From: Apostichopus japonicus
Taxonomy: Eukaryota > Echinodermata > Holothuroidea > Aspidochirotida > Stichopodidae
Assembly: GCF_037975245.1 (NCBI RefSeq)
Contig: NC_092579.1
Span: 18,103,678-18,163,677, forward strand
DNA: 60,000 nt
Direction: 5' to 3'
Shown here piece by piece: positions 23,337 to 37,289 of the stretch. The notes beneath the pieces were generated by a model. The model had not been told where the DNA came from, searched no databases, and saw nothing but the letters and a program-made list of their open reading frames with translations. The stretch's first letter is position 1. Every line of letters begins with the position of its first letter. The translations under genes and the position numbers were made by a program.

Positions 23337-23666
23337 GATATTACTTTTTAAGAAAAGTCGCCCAATTACATAGAGACTAGGCACGAAAAACAAACATCTT
23401 CGTCCTCTCTCAAGTCCTTTACGCTGAGACGGTTAAGACTGTAACCCTGCAGTGATCATGGCGGTGTTATATACGTCGAAAGGGAATCGATACAAAACTA
23501 TACACATTGATCCGTTTAAATGTCAGTGAGCGGCCTACCGTGGTAATGATGGTATGTGTGATGGTGTAGGATACTGTGATCAAATTGAATACTTTGAAAT
23601 ATGGGGTTATTTTAAGAAAAGTCCCCCAGGAAAGAACCTGGGGCACGAAAAATCCAAACACCGAAC
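23337..23666. repeat. Two diverged copies of a roughly 60-bp sequence
   Basis: TTTTAAGAAAAGTC followed about 30 bases later by GGCACGAAAAA occurs at 23337-23395 and again at 23605-23666. The second copy contains a short hairpin, CCCCAGG with CCTGGGG around a six-base loop (about 23623-23643). Origin unknown. Confidence 0.4.
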
Positions 23667-26600
23667 GACTGATCCGCTCTGAACCCCAGTCCCCTTGAAT
23701 TTATCGAGACAGTGACTGTGTGATTATCGTCGGGTGTGTATCACGATTCCCCTACAAGGGAAACATAATGCTACATGTGATCAAAAAAGCCGAGAAGGTT
23801 TTAGAGTTATAATGCTGTAGAATAGATACTTCAAACTTGTTAACCGCGAGGAATGTAGTTTGGTGCAAAATGAATGTATAGAGGGGTAAAGTTGCTATTG
23901 ACCAGTTCGTGTCATGACGTACGTTTTACAGCCTATCGTAATAAATTCTGCGTATGGTTACTGAAGTCGTGTGTGTGTGACACATGGTTAGACTAGACGT
24001 TCGAGTAAATTATGCATGCAGAGAGTTAGCTTCGGGATATATGACATGACGTGGTTTCATTTCACGGAATATCAAGTGGGCGTGGTATTCACGATATGAA
24101 TATTCATAATAATTTCCAATACTAATATCGATCTCTATACCTGTGTGTACAATGCGTGTTGCTCGAAATTGGTCTAAAAGATGCATAAAATAATGGTTTA
24201 CGCTATAGAAGCAACACCTAGGGTGTCTTTTTTGTCTAGCATGCGATATAGGAGGCAGAGTTACACAGTCGTTTTGACCAATACTTGTTTCAGAGTGTCA
24301 CAACACAGTGAACAATTTTTAAGTTCTTTTTTCTTTAAAAAAAAAATCTGAGTGAAGTAAAGACCTTATATAGCAACAGTACTGCTATATAGTAACAGAT
24401 CACGTGTATGATTTCTGCAGAACTGTATGTGCCAAGACTATAGACTTCCACTAATGCAACTAACCGACTATTCACAGAAAGACAAACCGACAAACATTGA
24501 AACATTGATAGTGTTCAAGTGGTTCCTTCTTGTTTAGCCTGTTGGAATCCTCGAAACATTTCATATCAATCAAGAAATATCAAATCATTAAAATCTCCCG
24601 CAACGAAATCATTCATGGAGCCTCCACATTTAGTCGTTGGTTCTGTTGTTCTCCAATAACATATCTAACGTATAAAATGGAAGATGATGATGATGGTGGT
24701 GATTTAGTTTTATTCCCTCCATTAATCAAAATTATCCTTCATTAATATGAACTTTCATAGCAATCAGCAAAGAGAATGTAAAGTTTTTTGGGAAGAAATT
24801 TTGAAGTGAAAATTGCTATAGGCAGCGGTGTTCCTCGTTTTCGTAAAAAAAATGGGAGCCCAAGACTAGCTGTCATTTTATTTTTCTTGTCAAGAAGAAA
24901 ATCTTCATGTTCGGTTTAGAATAATGACACGACACCATATATAGAATCATGAAAATTCAATTTATCTGGGATTCTCGTGGGTGTCAAGAATCAATTTTAT
25001 CCTACGATCTTACAAATTCCTATGTGACCTTTTATCAATTTGGGTATCACAGCTGTTCATCTAGAGAGCATGGAAATGGCGACGTAAATACTGGGAAAAT
25101 CATTATACCAAATGAGAAGACGAAAAAAAATGTTTTAAATGTTTATAAAAGAACCATAAATTCACGTGTTTATTCCATATTAAGTGGTTTTAAGAGTCAG
25201 AAGAGGCTTTAGAAGAATCGGATGAAACAAAAGTAGGTTTAATCTGAATCAAGTGGGCCTTTAGCAATATCTATTCGGTCTTGGGAAACTTTTTCTCGAC
25301 TTACCTCTCTGTCGAATCGCCGACTATAATTGATTTGATGTATAGAAGAGATGCGATCTTAAAAGATCGACTTGATTAAGTCTGATTTCATTGCACGCAT
25401 ATGATTTAATCAAACTGTGATATGGGTGTAGTTGATATTTAAGATGACGTGGGTGGCAGTATTTGTGATGTGGGTGGTGGGGGGGGGGGGAGGGGGAGGC
25501 GAAGTGAGTACGGCCAGTTGAGTAAATGAGTCACGATTAATAATAATCCATCTTAGCCAATTTAGCTGCACAGTTGAACACAGATATTATCGAGCTCAGT
25601 CGAAACAAGTTAAATGTTTAATGCACTTCTTTCCCGCTCCTTTTAGGCACAACATGTGTATAGGCCTGTGTTCATATACAATTGTAGTGTGTTAGGCTTA
25701 CACATTGTGTTGCTATTTGACATGTTATTATTATTTTGTAAAGACTTCAACTTTCCAAGCTATAGAACATTTTGTAACACTATAGAGCACTTCTCGTATT
25801 GTACGTTTCATGATAGTGGGCGTCGAGGTGGGGAAGATGGGAAGGATTGGGGAAGGGAAGATGTCATAGGAGGGGAAGGGATGGAAAGCAGGAATGGGTA
25901 CAGGCGGGCAAGGGGTGGAGAAGACTTCACGTTGCAAGAACAACCTAGACAAACTTGAATTTTGATTTTCAACAGACTAAATATAAATCGCTTAACGTGT
26001 TAACAGGTCATTTACCCAATCAAACTAATTCCTTCTTACATGTCAATTACAATCCGCCATGCAGACGTTCTTATGTACACTACGGGAGCCTTGAGGTGAC
26101 GTGACCTCAAAGTATTATTTTATAACAAATTGTTGTAACCATGCAGCTTTAATAAACAATGGCGAACTATAATTGTAAATAGCATATTAAAGAAGTGATA
26201 TAACTAATTGATGAAATAACTTTTCATTAAATGATTTATAAACATGGCTTTATTAAAACTATACAAACTTTTACAAATTGGATTACTTTTTAGATTTTAT
26301 TTAACTTACAGAAATTGATAATTGATAAATTAGTGACTTAGTTACTGTACAAATCTAAATACTGCATTACTGATAGTTTAAATATAATTTGCATTAGAAA
26401 ATAGTTGGAAACAAAATACCGATGCGTGATATTTACATTTTCTATAAATATCATTTTCTTCAATTGTATGAGATGAGATGCTAATATGAAGTCATCTTTT
26501 CCACTGGAAATGGTTCAAAATATACATTACACAACAACAACAAGATTTTAACACAAATTTGATGGCACTTAAAGGTTTGCATAATAGTGCAGCCCGTTGA

Positions 26601-28359
26601 AGTAGCTGCACTTTGCTCAGAATCAACCAACAACAACTGAAATTTTATTATTGCTGATTCCTTAATTCCTATAGCTAACAGTTTCTTCTTAATGTATACG
26701 TAGCGATCAAATGATGAGAAAATGGTTCGTCCTTCAAATTCCAAACAATATATTGAAGAAACGTTCGCCAGGTTTTGGTTACAAAAGAAACAAACATACT
26801 CGTTCGCTTCTCTTTGCAAGGTTACCCTAATATTTTACTTACTCTGTATTATACGATAAAATTAACTTTATTAATATTATTATTATTGTTATTGTCATTA
26901 TTACATAAGTAATGTTTATTTTAAGTTACAAGGTAGGTCTTAAATCGTGCATGGCTGTTTAATGTCTCAGTATTTTCAGACCTATACGATGCAGTTTTTT
27001 TTTTTTTTTAATATTTTTTTACTTTGTTGACTTTACGTTTTCAAGATACTTAATGAGTACGTGACGAGAGCCGAGGAAAGCACTTAAATTGATGGAGAAA
27101 TGAAGCAAGATGTACGGTACGAGTTTTTATTACTATTATTACTAGACATTTTACGATGATCAACATTTTTATTAACTCACAGGTCGGAATGACCGGTGAG
27201 TTATTATAATCGAGGGACAGTAATTTCAAGAATATTTGTAACAGCAGCGCACAAAACACAGCCAGAAAAAAATGCTCCCATTCGCTCATCTTTGGCAATA
27301 TGAGAATGAAATTTTGTGGAACTGTAGACTTTTATGAAATAAAGTGTTTCGGACAAGTTGAAGGTCATTCAAGGTCATTATAGCAATCATTGTGTGACAT
27401 TTACACAAAAAAACTGCTACTCATGCTTCTTATAAAGTTTAGATCAATGTATCACAATTTGAGCAAAAGAAGATGTTTGCGGTACAGATGAGCAAACTTT
27501 GATTTTTTTTAATGTTTATTCGCAAAGGTTCGTTTTGGGGTCTTATACGGGTAACGTTTTGACGATACTTAAAATAAAATTCGAATATAAATAAATATAT
27601 TAATATATGAATATTTAAAGAGAGCGAGAGACATAACGTGTCTAGATACAATAACAAATAGAGTAAGAAGCTAGTGTCGCAAAAAGAAAGGATCATTAAT
27701 CGATTTATTATAAGTTACTGGTAAAATCTAGGTCGTTTCCTCATTTTTTCTGCTTCTTCAATTGGATATAAAGACCATCTGTTCAACAGAGCGTGGTCTC
27801 TCTTCATCCTGTCAAGCATACTTTTCATTTTTTAGCGTCACGGACAAATCGATAAGTCGAGTAACTATTACTTTCGTGACTTTCTCGCTTAACGCTGTCG
27901 AGCTGATTTTCGGACATCGAATGCAGTTACCAATTGTTTTGCGCTATGTTTATATCGTCATGGTAACGAGTAAAACATAAACCCCTTTTTTTTGTCGTCG
28001 TCTTATATTGGATTTAAAACAACGGAAAGGAAAGGTGGAAAACGGGGAAAACGGGTAAAAGTTTTTAATATGCCAGAGTTAATATAACATCACACAATCA
28101 AGAAGACTAAGAGTCCGTGATTTTTCTGAAAAACATTTAAATTAAAGTATAAATTGATCTTGTTTATATCTCTTTCATGTATCCACTGTAAGATGCCTGC
28201 TGCTTGTATTTCTTTCCTAAAATTATAGCCTTTTTTTTCTTTTTAGAATGACGCAGATATGCTCAAATTGTTATGTTCGTATTCGAACGCATTTCTTCTC
28301 GTTAACGGTGGACAGAGCTTGTTGGCTTTAGTCACCAGTTCACATGAATTACTTCCGTT
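23667..28359. other. Intergenic DNA, about 4.7 kb without a recognisable gene
   Basis: It holds a G12 run at 25479-25490, a purine-rich patch at 25815-25925 and an AT-rich stretch at 26150-26480. Several frames of 60 to 112 codons occur, but they have no splice context and no recognisable motif. Confidence 0.4.
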
Positions 28360-28408
28360 TTAGCATAGGTCATTAGCATAGGTCATTAGCATAGGTCATT
28401 AGCGTAGG
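28360..28408. repeat. 13-bp tandem repeat
   Basis: About 3.5 units of AGCATAGGTCATT, nearly identical, with the last unit reading AGCGTAGG. Confidence 0.85.
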
Positions 28409-29436
28409 CTTAGTAAGGTTATGTGTATACCTGGAATTAACTAACATAACATAACACGGACAAATTGATTGTATATACTCACGCACAAACGTTAACATAT
28501 ACTGTAGACACCAATATCAAATTATATTACCATAGAACATTCAAGCTTTTGGTTTTGTTATCCCAATCATGATGGCAGTCCCCCCCCCATCCCCCGTTTG
28601 TTCCGGTAAAGAAAAACTGAATCCCCCTGCCCTCTAAATTTGCCCATGCTAAGCACTTTATTCATGTGTATTTTGGCACTTCCAAGATGATTTCCCCCAA
28701 ATTGGTTTTTGGCCCTGGCCCCTTAATGTTGAAATTCTCGTGCACCCACTGATTGTATGTGCAACAATACCCCCTTTGTTTATCACAAATCGACTCGGGT
28801 AAGCTTTGATGCTTATGCATTATAAAGGGTTGTCATTTCATTTCTGTGCGCTCCAGAGTAATGTTTACTGCAAGCCGATTGGTCCGCATTATCATGTGAC
28901 CGAATCTAGTGTTTGTGATTAGCTGGAACTGGAAGAAGTATATACTTTCTTCGTCTCGTGGTGAGGCGTGCTTTACAAGTAAATGTCATCAGCTCATTTT
29001 TACCGATTCCAGTCAAATCACTGACCGAATAAACACGGTAAATCAATATTTTAGTCGTTCGATTTCTACTTGGCACGCTATACAATTGAGACATCGTATA
29101 ATTAGTTTACCGAGTAGGCACTGACACAACATCTTGTATTAACATTTATTCTTTATACTTCGTTTCCTATAGTATCTGTAATAGAACAAAAAATGAACGG
29201 AAAAAACATGGCAGTATTGAAACATTCAGGTATAATTTATACTGTTATGTATATAATATCCATACATTCACTTTCCTAGTATTCAGTCAAGCTAAGGTTT
29301 GTATTGTATTTTAGAAAGGACAATTGCATGGATACATTACACTAGCCACGTCATATAAGATATACTGTTTCCGATACAATGATAATATATAATGAATTAA
29401 TGATACATTACAACTCAATTTATTGAATCTCTTTAT
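28409..29436. other. Intergenic DNA, nothing recognised
   Basis: A short C run lies at about 28580-28587 and an inverted CCAAT at about 28879. No gene is seen. Confidence 0.35.
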
Positions 29437-30320
29437 GTATGTTGTCTATTTTATGAGTCATAACAATAGATACATTCATTATCCTTCAACCTTTGTAATC
29501 TGTGTGTAATTGTTATCGCATCAGGTAGAACAATGACCACATATATTACCTTTCTACTTATTCAATCCCATTCTCTGTCTGTTGTATCGTTATATGAGTT
29601 CTGTTATATAAAACAGAACAATGGATACATACATTATCCTTCAACCTTTGTAATCTGTGTGTAATTGTTATCGCATCAGGTAGAACAATGACCACATATA
29701 TTACCTTTCTACTTATTCAATCCCATTCTCTGTCTGTTGTATCGTTATATGAGTTCTGTTGTATAAGACAGAACAATGGATACATACATTATCCTTCAAC
29801 CTTTGTAATATGTGTGTAGTTGTTATCGCATCAGGTAGAACAATGAGCACAACATTAACTTTCTATACCTATTCAATCCCATTCTCTGTCTGTTGTATCG
29901 TTATATGTGTTCTGTTGTATAAGACAGTACGATGGATTCATACATTATCCTTCAACCTTTTGCAATGTGTTTATAATTGACAATGCATCAGATAGAACAA
30001 TTACCGCGTATATTACCCTTCCCTCCATGCTATCCTATCTTTGCTGTCTATTGTATCTTAATTATATATCCTTGATTGTATGAGACAGAACAATGGATAC
30101 ATACATTATCCTTCAACCTTTTACAATGTGTTTATAATTGACATTGCATCAGACGGAACAATGACCGCATATATAACCCTTCCCTCCATATCATCCCATC
30201 TTTGTTGTCTATTGTCTTAACTATATTGTCCTCTGTTGTATAAGATAGAACAATGGATACATACATTATCCTTTCAACTTTTTGCAATGTGTTTACACTT
30301 ACTATTGCATCAGCTTGAAG
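29437..30320. repeat. Tandem array of 155-161 bp units, about six copies
   Basis: The word ATCCTTCAAC (with a one-base T insertion in the last unit) starts at 29481, 29636, 29791, 29947, 30108 and 30268, giving spacings of 155, 155, 156, 161 and 160. The first three units are nearly identical; the last three form a second group (TTTATAATTGACA, TACCGCGTAT/GACCGCATAT). Each unit also carries GAACAATGGATACATACATT and GCATCAG. No known satellite family was recognised. Confidence 0.92.
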
Positions 30321-32485
30321 ACAAACGTCCAAGTTTTACCGAAACTCTTCTTTCATATTATAGTTTCTATTTTAAGGTAATGTTGCATTAACCTACAAAC
30401 ACTATTCACCTCCTTGAGTAATATACCGAATCTCGATTCCTTATCCCATTTTCTCGTCAGATGTGAATCTTCGTTATTTTCTTATCTCTTAGTTTCTAAG
30501 TATTGTCATCAATTTCCCTTGTCTCTTTAGAAATACAACTTGATGGTAATTGGTATATTTACATAAGCAATCAACTCGGAAAATCGCGTAAAAAGAAAGA
30601 ATTGCTGGTTTAACGCCCTCTGACGCCGAGGCACAAAGACTTTTACACTATATGTAATGTAACGATAAACAGTAAACCTTAATTGTATTGAAGTGATGGT
30701 GTTATTATGGTGTTTATCTTTGAACTGCACAAGTTCCTTCTACAATATAAAATAACTACAAGAAAAGGACCGTCTTAATAAGGATTTTGTCGCAAGTTTA
30801 ATGCTGAAATGTTATAAACAGTAGAATCGTTGAAATATATGTCTGTAGTTCAGCTTTATAATTTTTTTGTCCTTATTCCAAATAATCAATTTTACTAGTG
30901 ATATTCCGGTGGCAGACTATGCCAAACTTAAAATGAATAAAAATTAATATTATTTTCATATACTATTAGTCGAAAATCTCATCTCATTATTGTGAACCTA
31001 AACATGAGATAATTTTTGATTGACATCATTCCTAGTAGCGGGATATGTACACCCACCCACCCACACACACTTGGATTCGTGTCTGTCCGCTTAACTACTG
31101 TATGATTGGCTGGACATTACATAAGTTTTATTACATATACTGTTATGGTAAAGTTCGCCAGATATGAAGTAATAATAAGTAATTCAATGTTAAATGTTTA
31201 TTACAAATAATAATAATAATAACACGGGGTGGGGGAATGGGGGCGGTTGGTAGAATGCTTATTTCATTCCATTGTGAATTACCACCAGTGAGAAAAATGA
31301 ACATCGCTTAGATGAATACATAAATATGATATGACTGTTAAAACAACCCCCAGAATAATAATAATAATAATAATAATAACCATATTAATACTGATTGTGA
31401 TAAGTGATAAAGCCGGTCATTTTATTGAACTCATCGGACATTTACAAGTCAAGACATTTGAGTATTGCAATATGACTGTGCGTGGGCAGCAGATAAACTA
31501 AACAATCTTACAGAAGTTTCCATCGTGATCGTGATCGCACGTGATCGCTCGAAGTTAAGTTGGGTTTTGTTTTTCTTTGTGTCTAAAAGCAGGGTAAATG
31601 AAGTGAACTCTTGAAAACATGCCCACGTGCATATGGAACCTGTGTATAAAGAAATCACTTGAAACCACTTGACAATGTTTAGCTGGGCAAACTGACAAAT
31701 TTAATATCGTTTTGGAACATGTTTTTTTAAGCCACCGTCTAATGGGAACATTAAGTATTAATTATATTGAATATTATAAGAATATTATATGTATTACTCA
31801 TTTAGGCGATTCACGACTTTGCTATATACAAGAACCTCTTCAGGGTCAGCTTACATTACGCATGTTGTGGACGTACTGTGAATCTCGGTTTCGACCCTCC
31901 CTCTTCCCTCAACGTCACCCATACTTATCCCCCTCCCTCTCACCGATTCCCCCTTACACCCACTTATATTAATTTGTCAAGAATTGATACAAATTGCTTT
32001 ATTTCATTTCATTTCACTTCACTTCATTTTTACAAAACTGACAGCATTTTTTTTTTATTTCAAACATTTGCAGAACCAATATACTAACTCAGCCCAAACT
32101 ATACATGCCTATTAAATAAATTTCATATCAATCAGTTCATTGCCTATATAGGTGCAGGTTGAAACCCTGTATACGTGATTCGCATTTGAATCTCATTGGA
32201 GGATCTGAGGGAAGCAAAAACCTTTGTACTGCTGGAATAAATTAATAATATATTATTGTTTATTTTCATGGATGTTACCTTGATATATGATTCCTATTAC
32301 AAACGATCCAATGATTTAGACAAAAGAACGAAATAATCACAAGAGTTTCGTGTTTCAATGTTAGTTTTTAACAACATAAAAACTTATAAAAAATAAAAGA
32401 ATTGATTCCTCAAGCTGCAGGGTAGATTAAACTGTAATTTGAGACCAGCTGCTGTCAAAGGAAAACATTTGGTTATGACGTCATA

Positions 32486-32488
<3 letters not shown>
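30321..32488. other. Intergenic DNA, nothing recognised
   Basis: It contains (TAA)n at 31208-31222 and 31355-31380, and a TGACGTCA at 32476-32483 just before a (TA)n array. No coding exon is supported. Confidence 0.4.

Positions 32489-32569
<81 letters not shown>
32489..32569. repeat. (TA)n microsatellite
   Basis: About 80 bases of uninterrupted TA, directly abutting a SINE 3' fragment. Confidence 0.95.
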
Positions 32570-32572
<3 letters not shown>

Positions 32573-32605
32573 TTCTTCGCGAGTTCCTGATCTAAAATAC
32601 ATATA
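32570..32605 (+). mobile_element. 3' end fragment of SINE family A
   Basis: GGCTTCTTCGCGAGTTCCTG followed by ATCTAAAATACATA matches, on this strand, the 3' end of the SINEs at 34208, 39361 and 55098. It lacks the 11-base CTTGTAGGAGG segment, as does the 55-kb copy. The rest of the element is absent, and the break is exactly at the (TA)n array. Confidence 0.65.
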
Positions 32606-34086
32606 TTGTCCAGCCCATATATGATTGTATACAAGTCTGTGTAATCTGGAATGAAATTAAGGTTTTAAGAATACACCCAAGATGTATTTCAGATCAATTC
32701 TTACACGCTCCCTATTCCACTTTAACGCAGCCTCTCACTTCCCTAACAGTTCCCTTGCAACTCCTGACCCGCCCCCCTTCCCCGCCTCTCCATGGGTGTC
32801 CCACTTTTTCCATCCGTTCCCAACCCTCTCTCACACTTTCGACACCCCCCCCCTTTCCCCCAACCGCATACAAAGCAAGTACTCCGTATATGATATGGCG
32901 ACATCGTTGACCGCAAACTATTTTTATCGTAATGTGTATAGAACCTTCGTCACTTTTCTGCAGAAATGACACGTATAAAAGGCTGGGAGGATCCAGGTAC
33001 GCATATACATAACCCTGGATATCAGAGTTCTCGAATATTTGTGCCACTTATTACCTCAAGTGTCACTTGGCGTTCTTTCACTTAGCCATCATCAGTCAAA
33101 TGGATTCAAACAAGAAATTTATTAGCGTTTATTTCGCCCCCGTCCTCATTGGAAAGGAATATCGCAATAATTAGAAGACACCCTCTGAGGACAGATTTAA
33201 TAAATGGTCTTTTTCGAGGTGATGAATCGACTGTGTCGTTACATAAGTGGAAACGTAGTTAACTTCAGGGGGGGGGATCTCTGTATAATGAGCAAAGGGT
33301 ATACGCAGGTCTCTCTCTCTCCGCCGGCTCTCTTACTTTCGATGATCTTTTCGAAAGAAATTAAACTGGCTTAGGATACCAAGAAATTTAACGGATTTAA
33401 GAGATGTGACTGTAAAACGAAAAACTGTATTACTTTCTTTTTTTCTTGTATTAGTAATTTTAGGTTTGGTAAGATCTTGACAGAAGAACAAACGAGAAGG
33501 CATGTGAAGTCGTCGCAGCTAGATGAAAATGTTTCCTTCTTAAATTGTTCTGCTGTTTTACACATTCGAATATGATAGGATAGATAGACAAAATCTATAT
33601 ATACGAATCGACAATCGGTAAAGCTGTGTTATGGAATACTGTAGCCATCTTGAGCTGGTCACTTACTTTAACTTAGTAACATACAATAAATAAAAAAGGG
33701 ACATGCGCAATAAAAAATATATCTTATATACAACTTAAGTATGCCTTCAATGTCTTGTAGCTCATTAACATATTTCAGAGCACCCTCTACATGAAATAGG
33801 TGATCAGTTATTCAGGGCGAGTTAATTCCGTTTTCTACGTGTTAATGATTCATATCATGTTTAATAACGTATACATGGTGACCCTTGCCTGGTGAACGTT
33901 AAGTTGCATAGCACGAAAGGTGTAACATTCCTACCTTCACATTTAACTATCAAGAAATCATTGCAAATAGAAATACGCCTTAATTATGTCTAAAAACTTG
34001 ATTATATTGAAACTCATTAGTCCGTATCTATATCCATACTTAGGCTGTAAATAAAATGAAACCGACAATACAGATATATGTAATAC
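32606..34086. other. Intergenic DNA, nothing recognised
   Basis: It has a C-rich stretch at 32760-32865 and a short CT repeat at 33311-33320. No gene is seen. Confidence 0.35.
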
Positions 34087-34580
34087 ATTCTAACAATACC
34101 AACCTATATCCTAGCAAGTGCACAATACTAGCCTATATCCTAACATGTGTACGATACTATCTATATCAAATAGCAAGTGTACAATACTGGCCTTTATCCT
34201 CACTAGCATGTATGTATGTATTTTAGATCCTCCTGAAAGCAGGAACTCGCGATGAATCCTAATAGGCTTATCAAAGCCGCAAGCTGACCGAAGTCAGTCT
34301 CTTAGATTCATATTTCACGTCCATGATTATGAATTGTCAATTGTCAACAACTCTGTAACTGGACGACATACTGTACATTTCTCTTGGAGTGACTCGAACT
34401 GGGGACCTTATGATTGGAGGGCACCGGCTTTAAGCACTTAGCTAACACTTCTGAACCACTAGCTAACACTAGTGTACAATACTAGCCTATATGCTAGCAA
34501 CTGTACAATACTAGCCTATATATCCTAACAAGTGTACAATACTTGGCTCCTTTATCCTACACGTGTACAATACTATAACC
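34087..34580. repeat. 29-31 bp minisatellite interrupted by a SINE
   Basis: Units of the form GTGTACAATACTAGCCTATATCC start their ACAATAC core at 34093, 34122, 34151 and 34181 (period 29-30) and, after the insertion, at 34476, 34505, 34536 and 34567. The central 250 bases are a SINE family A copy. Confidence 0.85.
34208..34456 (-). mobile_element. tRNA-derived SINE, family A, copy 1
   Basis: Read on the minus strand it has a tRNA-like head (diverged A-box; B-box GGTTCGAGTCAC...), a unique body of about 150 bases and an ATAC-type 3' tail. CACTAGC flanks it on both sides (34201-34207 and 34457-34463), a plausible target-site duplication. It carries the CTTGTAGGAGG-type segment near its 3' end. 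It is mobilised by a partner LINE in known families; none is present here. Confidence 0.8.
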
Positions 34581-36150
34581 TATATCCAAGCATTTTTTCC
34601 CCATACTTCTTTCTCCCTCTCACAGCGTTTGCTCATTCATTCTGATATTTTAATTAGAGAGATGATTTTCCTCTCTGCCATAAATCCCAAACAAGCAGAC
34701 TAACCCTTGTATGATCTTATACTTTCTAGGCTGTCTGTATCAAATTCCATTTTTTTCTTCTTGATTTCACATCAAGTTGATTGTAAAAACCTCGGCCTGT
34801 CTCTTTTTTCTAATTAAAACTTGATGTTTCAGTCACGAAAAGCTCTCACCCAACTATGCTTAAGTCACGGTTGAAATAAAACATAACTTAACTAAACTTT
34901 CATCTAGATCTTCCGCAGGATCTGAAAGGTTCTTGATTATAATATGTAAAATATATTTCCTTGCACGCTTTGTCAATTTCTTGGTCTGTCATAGCACGGA
35001 TGGGTTTAAAAGTTGCGCACAATATTTATCCATGCGCGTAGAGTAGACTAGTATATGCGATGTTTGTAAAAGATATAATTTATGGTTAAAACTAAAGATA
35101 GTGTAACATTTCGATTTCATGTCAATTAGAATTACGACTGTACTGGAGTAAACGAAATTGATTTCTGTTTGAAATCACTTTTAGCACGATATTGAAAACA
35201 AGTACTTATTTGATATTTGAGACGGCAGTATAGTTGATCCTTAATAAAAATGTAACTCTTTGAAAAGTTTGTAAATGCTACAGATGTCGTAATTAAGGGA
35301 AACATAAAAGTAAGTTTCTTTTTTACGACGATACTTGTGGAACAAGTTTACGTGTCGTCGTGGCATTAACTTCTGAATATGATTTTGTACTTCGCCTATG
35401 GCATACGTGTACCTCGCATTTGTCGCATCGTGGCATGTCTGTATTATGTTGCGGTATCTGAAACCGATTGTGCCTTTTCAGATTAACATATGCTGATATC
35501 GTAAGAAAAACTTATTTCGGATATCACATGATCTCAGTTGTGACCTAATTCACAGTCATTTCATGTTATGTATATTCTATAATATATTCTACGTTGATAT
35601 CTGATGGGCGATTACTATGCAGATCGACCCGCAATATGTATATATGTATATATCAAGATACAAACATATAGTGACAAAGCTATATATACAGCGTGCTTTG
35701 CATATATACATATATATACAGGCTCGATACTTGTTTATGTTCTGTAAAATTGTCTTATTGCTGTAGTAGTATTATTATTCCTTTGTTAATATATCTTATA
35801 GTGCTTACAGGCCAGTATCAATGATATGTAATTGCGCCCAATGATATCTATCCAATATCTCTAGAGGCGGCGTTGTATAAGTTGCGCATGTACGGTGCTA
35901 TACGGTCTACTAAATTGTAGAAGCAACATGCTCGTGGTAGCTACCAGCGGCGAAACGATTAATCGCATCGCGAGGTTGTTCGGTCACAATGTCAAAAATG
36001 GCGCCTGGCTTAAAATGAAACATGAAAAAACGAAATAGGCTACAAGAAAATGATCCTCTCTCTTACCAAGGTCGTTTTCAAAGTTCTGCCACTATAGCTA
36101 AATTTTCAGAGGTGTGGGATCACGTGATGTGTTATATCTATATCTAAACA
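34581..36150. other. Intergenic DNA, nothing recognised
   Basis: AT-rich with short TATA-type repeats at 35637-35720. No gene is seen. Confidence 0.35.
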
Positions 36151-36183
36151 TTATATATATATATAGTATAGTATATATGTATG

Positions 36184-36214
<31 letters not shown>

Positions 36215-36246
36215 ATATATATATAGTATATATGTATATATATATT

Positions 36247-36278
<32 letters not shown>

Positions 36279-36304
36279 TATATATATATATATATATTTA
36301 TATA

Positions 36305-36345
<41 letters not shown>

Positions 36346-36375
36346 TACTATATATATATATATACATATATACAC
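36151..36375. repeat. Complex (TA)n array with inverted symmetry
   Basis: About 220 bases of TA with regular TTTATA, GTATA and TGTATG interruptions on the left and mirror-complementary CATATATAC words on the right, so the two halves can pair into a long AT-rich hairpin. Confidence 0.85.
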
Positions 36376-37289
36376 ACATTTAATCGTCTTTTGCTAACCT
36401 GGTTCACCTTTCATTTCCATATTTTTTAAATACTTTAATGTATATGAATTGAATGCAGAAGATTACTAAAGGTAACGATGTCATAGAGTAAACAATGAAA
36501 GGTATAGCCTAAAGAAAACATCCTTCAAAGAGGCTTGAACGCTGACATGAACGTCAGATATACAGTGCGTATAGTCCTCCTTGAGGTTTATAGGTAATAT
36601 GTATTTTGTTTACAATTGCCGAACGACTACTGTCTGGTTGAAAAAAAGGTCAGCGTCAAGCGACATATTACTTTGCCTTAAAAAGGCCACACTCTACCTA
36701 AACAAACAATAGGTAATTACTTTAATTTAACGTTAAGTCGGTGACACAATGAATCACTTTCGCATTTGATAAATACAACGTGATCCCATCCTCTTGGTGC
36801 TATAGGAAATACCTTGATTATAATCGAATTGAACTCGTCGTTTAAAATAAAAGATAGGTTGCCATGCAGGCAGAAAGCAAACAAAGGTTATAATGGAATT
36901 TTATTGTCTTGCTCTGAAGAATTCAAATACAATCTCTGAAGAATACTGTTATCTATCTTTTGTGTTTTGAAGTTTTTTTCCTTTTCTTTTTTGCTATTCT
37001 TCTCGAGTCCTTGAAATCACATTTTAACCTGACTTGTTCGAAGAGCCTTCAAATGACAAATGAAGTCTTTTTGAAGAGCATCAAAAAGAAAATTGAATTT
37101 TGTTATTGTTTCCTAGAAAAGTAAGTCAATTGCCAATTTCAATCTTTTTCGCCAAAAGACTTTGTTTTCAAAGGCGTACGTGCATGTGAATCATTATGTT
37201 GCAAATTGGTTTGATTTTGAGGTCACCTGCTTGTTAATATATGTGTACGTGAAAAATAGTGCTACGCTGTACTTTCATAACATATACGC
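36376..37289. other. Intergenic DNA, nothing recognised
   Basis: No gene or repeat identified. Confidence 0.3.

Noticed and set aside
26481-26819. Minus-strand frame of 112 codons
   Set aside because: AT-rich, Leu/Ile/Lys-biased and without motif, splice signals or upstream promoter.
29437-30320. CRISPR-like array or gene cluster
   Set aside because: The units are contiguous 155-161 bp tandem repeats without spacers, in eukaryotic DNA.
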